Below are positions 58,454 through 64,000 of a stretch of DNA of 64,000 nt, piece by piece (the first letter of the stretch is position 1; every line of letters begins with the position of its first letter). The stretch spans positions 1 to 64,000 of the forward strand of contig CANPXH010000006.1 in assembly GCA_947585865.1 (NCBI GenBank), read 5' to 3'. A model generated the notes under the pieces. It was not told the DNA's origin, made no database searches, and saw only the letters and a program-made list of their open reading frames with translations. The stretch is from an uncultured Clostridia bacterium. GTDB taxonomy: Bacteria > Bacillota > Clostridia > Lachnospirales > CAG-274. A program made the position numbers and the translations under genes.

Positions 58454-58897
58454 ATGAAGGTAATATTATTAACAGATATAAAGGGCGTCGGAAAGAAGGA
58501 TCAAACCATAAACGCCAGCGACGGATATGCCAAGAACTTTCTTATACCCAAGAAGTTTGCCGTGGAAGCAACATCCGCCAATGTCAAAAAACTTGAAAAG
58601 CAAAAAGCCGATGAAGCGGCTCAGGCTCAGGCGGAGTTTGAAGCGGCTCAGGCTTTGGCAAAGGAGCTTGAGTCACAGCCTGTGACCATAGGGGTCAAGA
58701 CAGGAGGCAACGGCAAGCTTTTCGGAGCCGTTACAAATAAGGAGATAAGCGCTGCGCTTAAGGCACAGAGAAATATTGACGTAGATAAGAAAAAGATAGT
58801 AGCCGAGCCCATAAAGACCTTGGGCGAGGAAGAGGTTTCAGTCAAGCTTCACACCAATGTTACGGCTAAGCTAAAGGTAATAATAGCCGAACAGTAG
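58454..58897 (+). CDS. rplI: Ribosomal protein bL9
   Basis: 147 residues starting MKVILLTDIKGVGKKD; GAGGAGAATAATTAAA precedes it and the gdpP stop is 1 nt before. The N-terminal domain (KGVGKKDQTINASDGYAKNFLIPKKFAVEA), the long central helix (about 45-75) and the C-terminal domain with TGGNGKLFGAVTNKEI are all present at normal length. bL9 binds 23S rRNA near the L1 stalk and helps frame maintenance. A start 18 nt upstream inside gdpP is less likely. Confidence 0.97.
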   Translation: MKVILLTDIKGVGKKDQTINASDGYAKNFLIPKKFAVEATSANVKKLEKQKADEAAQAQAEFEAAQALAKELESQPVTIGVKTGGNGKLFGAVTNKEISAALKAQRNIDVDKKKIVAEPIKTLGEEEVSVKLHTNVTAKLKVIIAEQ

Positions 58898-58919
58898 AAT
58901 TTATTACGGAGGTAGTATT

Positions 58920-60293
58920 ATGGCTGATAGCGTTGAAAATAATCCATATGTGAACCGAATACCGCCTCACGACAATGAATCCGAACAAATGGTATTGGGC
59001 TGTATGCTTTGCTCCGATGAAGGAGTAAGGGTAGCCGTAGAGGTGCTTTATCCCGAAGATTTCTACAGCCCGGCTAACAGACTTATATTTGAAGCTTGTG
59101 TGGATCTTTACAACAACAATAAGCCGGTGGATTTTACTCTTGTGAAGGAAAAGATAGAATCTATGGGATATTTGGAACAGGTCGGCGGTATACAATATCT
59201 TGCGGAACTTTCGGGAATGGCGGCGACCAGTGCCAATACAAGACATTATGCTGATATAGTAAAGAAAAAAGCAGTGCTGCGCAATTTGGTAAAAGCGGGC
59301 AACAGAATATCCCAGTCGGGCTATGAGGGCTCAGATGAAATAGATGTTATACTTGCCAATGCCGAAAAGGATATTTTTGAGGTATCACAGAACAGGAGAA
59401 CAACGGATTTTACGCCTATAGACGAGGTAATGGCCGAGGTCATAGAGACGATAGACAGAGTATCACGTTCTCATAATTCCATTACAGGCGTGCCTACAGG
59501 CTTTATAGATTTTGATTTTATAACGGCGGGCCTGCAAAAGTCGGATCTTATAATAGTAGCGGGCCGACCTGCCATGGGCAAGACGACGTTTGCTCTTAAC
59601 ATAGCGCAAAATGCCGCCGTTGAGCATAGCATACCTGTCGCAATTTTTTCGCTGGAAATGTCAAGAGAGCAGCTTGGCAGCCGTATGCTTTCGGCACAGG
59701 CCCTTGTGGACAGCAGGAATATAAGAGACGGCAGGCTCACTGCCGAGGAGTTTGACAGCATAGCTATGGCCATGGGTGCTCTTTCGTCGGCGCCTATATA
59801 TATTTATGACTCTCCCGAACTCAATCCCGCAATGCTTAGGGAAAAGTGCAGGAGACTGCAGATGGAAAAGGGCATAGAGCTTGTTGTGGTAGACTATATG
59901 CAGCTTATGCAGGGAACGGGCAACAAGAATGAATCCGATCAGCAAAGAGTTTCATATATATCCCGTTCGCTTAAGGCTATAGCAAGAGAGCTTAACATTC
60001 CGGTGATAGCGCTTTCACAGCTCAGCAGAGGAAATGAGAGCAGAAATGACAAAAGACCCGTTATGTCGGATCTGAGAGAATCGGGCGCCATAGAGCAGGA
60101 TGCGGATCTTATCTGCCTTTTGTTCAGAGAGGAATATTACAAAAAGGATGATCCGGAGCTAAAGAACAAGGCAGAGGTGATAATTGCCAAGCACAGAAAA
60201 GGCGCCACAGGCAAGGTCAATCTTATATTCCGAGGCGAATACACAAGATTTGACAATGCGCTGCCTGAGGACAGCTTTAACGATGAAGGATAG
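58920..60293 (+). CDS. dnaB: Replicative DNA helicase
   Basis: 457 residues, ACGGAGGTAGTATT before ATG. The N-terminal DnaB domain (about 15-115; RIPPHDNESEQMVLGCML, EDFYSPANRLIFEA) is followed by the RecA-like C-terminal domain. Walker A GRPAMGKTTFALN (about 215), Walker B ELVVVDYMQLM (about 320), SRSLKAIARELNIPVIALSQLSR and RESGAIEQDADLICLL with the arginine finger region are present. It is the hexameric helicase that unwinds DNA at the fork. No intein or truncation. Last gene of the operon, followed by a terminator. Confidence 0.97.
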   Translation: MADSVENNPYVNRIPPHDNESEQMVLGCMLCSDEGVRVAVEVLYPEDFYSPANRLIFEACVDLYNNNKPVDFTLVKEKIESMGYLEQVGGIQYLAELSGMAATSANTRHYADIVKKKAVLRNLVKAGNRISQSGYEGSDEIDVILANAEKDIFEVSQNRRTTDFTPIDEVMAEVIETIDRVSRSHNSITGVPTGFIDFDFITAGLQKSDLIIVAGRPAMGKTTFALNIAQNAAVEHSIPVAIFSLEMSREQLGSRMLSAQALVDSRNIRDGRLTAEEFDSIAMAMGALSSAPIYIYDSPELNPAMLREKCRRLQMEKGIELVVVDYMQLMQGTGNKNESDQQRVSYISRSLKAIARELNIPVIALSQLSRGNESRNDKRPVMSDLRESGAIEQDADLICLLFREEYYKKDDPELKNKAEVIIAKHRKGATGKVNLIFRGEYTRFDNALPEDSFNDEG

Positions 60294-60299
60294 CAAATT

Positions 60300-60326
60300 A
60301 AAAAGACCTGGTATTCAGGTCTTTTT
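60300..60326. terminator. Bidirectional terminator between dnaB and the ferredoxin gene
   Basis: AAAAAGACCTG pairs perfectly with CAGGTCTTTTT across GTATT. A and T tracts on both sides let it serve both converging genes. Confidence 0.92.
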
Positions 60327-60346
60327 ATCTTAATATGTACTATAAA

Positions 60347-60514
60347 TTATGCCTGAGGAGCACCTACAGGACAAGTACCTGCACAAGCACCGCAGTCGAT
60401 GCAAGCGCTTTCGTCGATAACATACTTGCCATCGCCTTCAGAAATTGCGCCAACAGGACAATCTGCTGCACAAGCGCCACAACTGATGCAGTCGTCACTG
60501 ATCTTATATGCCAT
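60347..60514 (-). CDS. 2[4Fe-4S] ferredoxin
   Basis: A 55-residue protein starting MAYKISDDCISCGACAADC. Two CxxCxxCxxxCP motifs (CISCGACAADCP and CIDCGACAGTCP) bind two 4Fe-4S clusters, the classic clostridial ferredoxin. GGAGGTGCTTAATT precedes the ATG. It is an electron carrier for hydrogenase, pyruvate:ferredoxin oxidoreductase and similar enzymes, which supports an anaerobic host. It is a single-gene unit, with its own promoter at 60565-60593 and the shared terminator at 60300. Confidence 0.97.
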   Translation of the reverse strand: MAYKISDDCISCGACAADCPVGAISEGDGKYVIDESACIDCGACAGTCPVGAPQA

Positions 60515-60564
60515 AATTAAGCACCTCCATATTTTTTTTGTAAGAGTAATTCTTACTTACTTTC

Positions 60565-60593
60565 ATTGTATACTATTATTTGGTTTTTTTCAA
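60565..60593 (-). promoter_or_regulatory. Ferredoxin gene promoter
   Basis: TTGAAA (60593-60588, minus strand), 17 nt, TACAAT (60570-60565), about 50 nt before the start codon. Confidence 0.65.
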
Positions 60594-60637
60594 GTATAAT
60601 TTATAATAAAATAAAAATTTTAAAGGGAGTATTTGAT

Positions 60638-62020
60638 ATGATAAGTGAGAAAACGGTACAAAACGTACTTGCGGCAGCAGTCTCCACAGGTGCGGGATTT
60701 GCAGAAATTTTTGTTGAAAACAACTGCAAAAGCAACATCGCTGTAACAAACGGCATTGTGGATAAAGCCAATTCGGGCATGGACAAAGGCTGTGGGATAA
60801 GGATAATAAACGGCGAGAGAGTGATATATGTCTATACAAACAATATGTCGGAGGATAACCTTATAAGGATAGCCAAGGAGGGCGCAGCCGCCATAAAGGG
60901 AGATACCGAACATAATATTACCGTATTCAACAGGCTTGGTATAAGCAATGCACATCCCGTTGCCGTAATGCCGGATACAGTTGAGAAAAAAAGGATAGTC
61001 GACTTTTTGATGCAGGGTCACAGCAGGGCAATGGCCTACGACAGCCTTATAACTCAAACAGGCCTGTCCTATTTGGATTCCGTTCAGAATGTGCTTATTG
61101 CCAATACGGAAGGACTGTGGGCAGAGGATGAGAGAGTGAGGACAAGGATATCGGTTTCTGTCGTAGCGTCAAATGAAAGCGAGAAGCAAACGGGATATTT
61201 CGGCCCCGGCGCTTTGCAGGGCTTTGAGTTCTGCGAAGATCTGGATATTGAAGCCATAGCCGATGAAGCGGCACGCTGTGCGGTCACCATGCTCAAGGCG
61301 GAGAACTGTCCAAGCGGTAAAATGCCTGTTGTTATGGGCAACGGCTTTGGCGGAGTTATATTCCATGAGGCTTGCGGACACGGCTTGGAAGCGGCTGCCA
61401 TAAGCAAGAGGGCAAGTGTGTTCACAGACAAGATAGGCGAAAAAATAGCCTCAGATAAGGTCACGGCAATAGATGACGGTACTATGCCAAATCAGTGGGG
61501 CAGTATGAATATTGACGATGAGGGTACGCCGTGCAGGAAAAATGTGCTTATTGAAAAGGGCGTATTGAAAACATATATGACTGACCGCTACAACGGCGGC
61601 ATAATAGGTATGGCTCCCAGCGGAAATTCCCGCAGGGAAAGCTATAAGCTCGTACCTGTTTCAAGAATGACTAACACATATATAGCGGCAGGCACGGACA
61701 AGAGGGAGGATATAATCGCAGATACGGAATACGGCTTATATGCCAAATATATGGGCGGCGGTTCCGTAAATCCCGCAAGCGGTGATTTCAACTTTGCCGT
61801 AAACGAGGCATATATAATAAGAAACGGTAAGATATGTGAGCCCGTAAGGGGAGCAACGCTTATAGGAAAGGGTTCTGTTGTACTTAAAAATATAGACAGA
61901 GTATCGGATGATCTTGCTCTTGCCGAGGGTATGTGCGGAGCTTCCAGCGGTTCGATACCCGTATGTGTAGGTCAGCCTATGCTGAGAGTACAGAACATAA
62001 CGGTAGGAGGCAGAGGATAA
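60638..62020 (+). CDS. tldD: TldD-type zinc metalloprotease subunit
   Basis: 460 residues from the ATG after AAAGGGAGTATTTGAT; a frame 24 codons longer starts within an AT-rich region without a ribosome site. The zinc motif is GVIFHEACGHGLEA (HExxxH, about residue 235), followed by the conserved NQWGSMNIDDEGTPCRKNVLIEKGVLKTYMTDRY and a distant Cys/Gly-rich end. TldD pairs with TldE to form a heterodimeric peptidase that degrades unfolded peptides in the cytosol and, in some bacteria, matures modified peptides. The stop overlaps the start of the next gene. No peptide-antibiotic precursor is visible nearby. Confidence 0.94.
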   Translation: MISEKTVQNVLAAAVSTGAGFAEIFVENNCKSNIAVTNGIVDKANSGMDKGCGIRIINGERVIYVYTNNMSEDNLIRIAKEGAAAIKGDTEHNITVFNRLGISNAHPVAVMPDTVEKKRIVDFLMQGHSRAMAYDSLITQTGLSYLDSVQNVLIANTEGLWAEDERVRTRISVSVVASNESEKQTGYFGPGALQGFEFCEDLDIEAIADEAARCAVTMLKAENCPSGKMPVVMGNGFGGVIFHEACGHGLEAAAISKRASVFTDKIGEKIASDKVTAIDDGTMPNQWGSMNIDDEGTPCRKNVLIEKGVLKTYMTDRYNGGIIGMAPSGNSRRESYKLVPVSRMTNTYIAAGTDKREDIIADTEYGLYAKYMGGGSVNPASGDFNFAVNEAYIIRNGKICEPVRGATLIGKGSVVLKNIDRVSDDLALAEGMCGASSGSIPVCVGQPMLRVQNITVGGRG

Positions 62021-63357
62021 TGGATATAAGGACATTAAAGGACAGGCTGTTTGAAAGCGCCGAAAAAGAGGGCTTTGAAAGCTGTGAAATATACTATCAG
62101 TCAGGCAGCTCCTTTACGGTAAGCATATATAAGGGAAATATAGAAAAGTATCAGAGCAGTGAAAACGGCGGCTTTTGTTTCAGAGGACTTTACAAGGGAA
62201 ATATGGGATATTATTTCAGCGAGGCTTTGGATATAGATGCCGACAAAGCGGTAAAGACAGCTAAAGAAAATGCCGAGGTAATAACAACAAAGGACAGGGA
62301 ATTTATATACAAAGGGGATAAGGAATATCCAAGCGTAAACGTATATAACGCTGCTCTTGAAAATGTGAGTGCCGAGCAGAAAATACAGGCAGCTCTCAGT
62401 ATTGAAAAATATGCAAATGAATATGACAGCAGAATAACCGTAAATAGATCTATGATCACAAGCGGCGACAGCTATGTGTATATTTGCAATACGGAGGGTC
62501 TTGAAGTAAGCGAAAAGGGCAATCATATACTTGCCTATGCGGAGGTAATGGCAAAGGATGGCGAGGACACAAGGGAAAAGGGCGAAATATGGATAGGCAC
62601 GGATATATCCGAGCTAAATGAAAAGGAGCTTGCGGAAAGCGCCTGCAAAAAGGCTTTGTCAGCCCTGGGCGCAAAAAGCATACCGGGCGGAGCTTTAAAG
62701 ACGGTTATAGAAAACGAGACCTTTGCAGATATTCTGAGCTGCTTTTTAAATAGCTTTATAGCGGAAAATGTACAGAAGGGCTTTTCCCTTTTGAAGGATA
62801 AAAAGGGCGATCGGATAGCCTCCGACATAGTTACGATAACAGACGATCCTCTTATGGAGGGAGGCTATGCCACTACAGCCTTTGACGGCGAGGGTGTTGC
62901 ATCCTGCAGAAAAACAATTGTGGAAAAGGGTATTTTAAAGACGTATCTCTATAACCTTAAATCCGCCAATGCAGACGGCGTAAGATCTACGGGAAACGGA
63001 TATAAGGGCAGTTTCAGAGCTACCGTAAGCACAGCGCCTACAAATTTCTATATAGAAAAGGGAAGCAAAAGCAAGGAGGAGGCAATAAGCAGTATTGAAT
63101 ACGGCGTATATATAAACGATGTGGCAGGGCTCCATTCTGGCACGAACAGTATTTCGGGAGATTTTTCACTTGCCGCAGAGGGATTTTTGATAGAAAATGG
63201 CAGTATAACAAGGTCTGTGGATCAGATAACTATTGCAGGCAATTTCTATGAAATATTAAAAAACATAGATACCGTATGCTCCGATCTGAAATTCAATTCC
63301 TCGGCTATAGGCTCTCCCACCGTTGTCATAAACGGTATTGAAGTTTCGGGAGAATAA
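62020..63357 (+). CDS. tldE: TldE/PmbA-type metalloprotease subunit
   Basis: 445 residues starting MDIRTLKDRLFESAEKEG; the ATG shares its A with the tldD stop (TAATG), and GGAGGCAGAGGATA precedes it. It has the fold and family motifs of TldD, such as FDGEGVASCRKTIVEKGILKTYLYNLKSA, SGDFSLAAEGFLIENG and TVVINGIEVSGE, but no HExxxH, as is normal for TldE. It completes the groove of the TldD active site. The two genes overlap by 1 nt and form an operon ended by the terminator at 63363. Confidence 0.93.
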   Translation: MDIRTLKDRLFESAEKEGFESCEIYYQSGSSFTVSIYKGNIEKYQSSENGGFCFRGLYKGNMGYYFSEALDIDADKAVKTAKENAEVITTKDREFIYKGDKEYPSVNVYNAALENVSAEQKIQAALSIEKYANEYDSRITVNRSMITSGDSYVYICNTEGLEVSEKGNHILAYAEVMAKDGEDTREKGEIWIGTDISELNEKELAESACKKALSALGAKSIPGGALKTVIENETFADILSCFLNSFIAENVQKGFSLLKDKKGDRIASDIVTITDDPLMEGGYATTAFDGEGVASCRKTIVEKGILKTYLYNLKSANADGVRSTGNGYKGSFRATVSTAPTNFYIEKGSKSKEEAISSIEYGVYINDVAGLHSGTNSISGDFSLAAEGFLIENGSITRSVDQITIAGNFYEILKNIDTVCSDLKFNSSAIGSPTVVINGIEVSGE

Positions 63358-63362
63358 TAAAT

Positions 63363-63409
63363 AACCGCCGCATCAGGCGATAAGGAAAGAACCTGTTGCG
63401 GCGGGTTTT
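63363..63409 (+). terminator. Terminator of the tldD-tldE operon
   Basis: AACCGCCGCATCAGG pairs with CCTGTTGCGGCGGGTT around a 14-nt loop, followed by TTTT. Confidence 0.8.
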
Positions 63410-63429
63410 AGTGATGAGTTTGTGTTTAT

Positions 63430-63602
63430 AGGAATAATTACCTCTCCACCAACCTGCGGTTGGTCCCCCTCCCCTGATTAGGGGAGGCTGTGTACCGCAA
63501 GGCAGTGGCAGTAGCTTAGGTATTGCTTTTACTAAGTAAATAAGGGCTTTTGTAAAGCGCACAACTAAGGCTCCCCTAATCAGGGGAGCTGTCAGCCGCG
63601 GC
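63430..63602. repeat. Palindromic intergenic repeat element (MITE-like)
   Basis: CTCCCCTGATTAGGGGAG (about 63470-63487) and its partner CTCCCCTAATCAGGGGAG (about 63572-63589) are each nearly self-complementary and complementary to each other. A further small hairpin, CCAACCTGCGGTTGG, precedes the first arm. The middle is AT-rich and non-coding. This layout is that of small non-autonomous intergenic repeats common in Clostridia. No gene is seen from 63358 to 63745. Confidence 0.6.
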
Positions 63603-63745
63603 AAAAGCTTATATAAAAATAGCTGTGAACGGGGCTGACTGAGAGGTCGAACCTATTAATATAAACCAAAACTTAACTCATCATTCTTACTTCCACTTAC
63701 AAAAACAAAGTCAGTAACCCCATCTATCCAATACTACAGCCCTGC

Positions 63746-64000
63746 TTATGCTTTGTCATATATATCGGTTATATCAAAACTTTCGTCAATATCAAGAGAC
63801 GGAATGTAGCTGACAATTTCTTTAAACTCACCGTCTGCACCGTCTACATTATAGAGTTCGTACAATTCGCAGTACAAGGTAAGGTAATTCTCCGCCTCCT
63901 CGTCAGTCAGCTTTTTATTGCTGTATTTTTCCAATACATCCGCTGCTTTTTCCAGCATATCGTTGGCGCAGTAGAGTATCTCAACTCTTTTTGCAAAGGC
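63746..64000 (-). CDS. C-terminal part of an unknown acidic protein (partial)
   Basis: The frame is open to the right edge, so the start lies outside the window; an internal ATG at 63958 is not preceded by a ribosome site. The visible 84 residues run from AFAKRVEILYCANDMLEK to ITDIYDKA. They are rich in Glu, Asp and Leu and look helical (VLEKYSNKKLTDEEAENYLTLYCELYELY). No membrane segment or known motif is seen. It is convergent with the tldD-tldE operon across the repeat element. Confidence 0.55.
   Translation of the reverse strand, partial: AFAKRVEILYCANDMLEKAADVLEKYSNKKLTDEEAENYLTLYCELYELYNVDGADGEFKEIVSYIPSLDIDESFDITDIYDKA

Noticed and set aside
60335..60599. Plus-strand frames at the ferredoxin gene
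   Set aside because: They are antisense to the 55-residue ferredoxin, whose two cluster motifs and ribosome site are clear.

Overview
The window looks like a chromosomal segment of an anaerobic low-to-moderate GC Clostridia-type Firmicute. The supporting signs are strong GGAGG ribosome binding sites, sigma-A promoters with 17-nt spacers, an S-box (SAM-I) riboswitch on metK, the gdpP-rplI-dnaB order, a 2[4Fe-4S] ferredoxin, an S-layer-homology (SLH) anchored giant exoprotein, and a B12 methionine synthase whose activation domain is a separate gene. Species cannot be fixed from the sequence alone.

Layout. 1-2.4 kb (minus strand): the end of an integrative element with a large serine recombinase, a stand-alone copy of the recombinase's C-terminal domain, and the first codons of a third gene. 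Its edge abuts a polysaccharide deacetylase gene that keeps only its 5' part (2.42-2.67 kb), so the element may have interrupted that gene. 2.9-26.2 kb: a promoter, a long structured leader and one intact 7,544-residue secreted, SLH-anchored protein with about 41 InlB-type/related beta repeats, most separated by DxNxNGxxDY loops. 26.3-31.6 kb: a graveyard of phage- and toxin-like fragments. It contains a nonsense-interrupted metallopeptidase/toxin tail with a small partner gene, a YjcQ-like gene, a tail-chaperone-like gene, frameshifted membrane-protein remnants, an Rhs/YD core tip, and a membrane-anchored beta-propeller-like protein. A terminator-plus-promoter module occurs three times in it.

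31.8-42.6 kb: a complete type I-C CRISPR-Cas locus (cas3-cas5c-cas8c-cas7c-cas4-cas1-cas2) with its promoter and an array of 40 full repeats plus one truncated terminal repeat. The array has two loop alleles in the repeat, one duplicated spacer and one palindromic spacer. 42.7-46.6 kb (minus): a partner-switching module made of a STAS anti-anti-sigma-like protein, a membrane sensor carrying both a PP2C phosphatase and an anti-sigma-type ATPase domain, and a second ATPase-like protein.

46.6-55.8 kb (minus): SAM-riboswitch-controlled metK, a small conserved gene, a MoxR / DUF58 / transglutaminase membrane operon, and metH with its separate reactivation-domain gene. metK and metH together form a methionine/SAM cycle group. 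55.8-63.4 kb (mostly plus): pheA, then a gdpP-like-rplI-dnaB operon, a ferredoxin on the minus strand, and a tldD-tldE pair. 63.4-64 kb: a terminator, a palindromic intergenic repeat element and a partial unknown gene.

Coordinates were read by eye. Translation starts were chosen by Shine-Dalgarno position and often lie downstream of the longest open frame. Family assignments rest on remembered motifs, not database searches.
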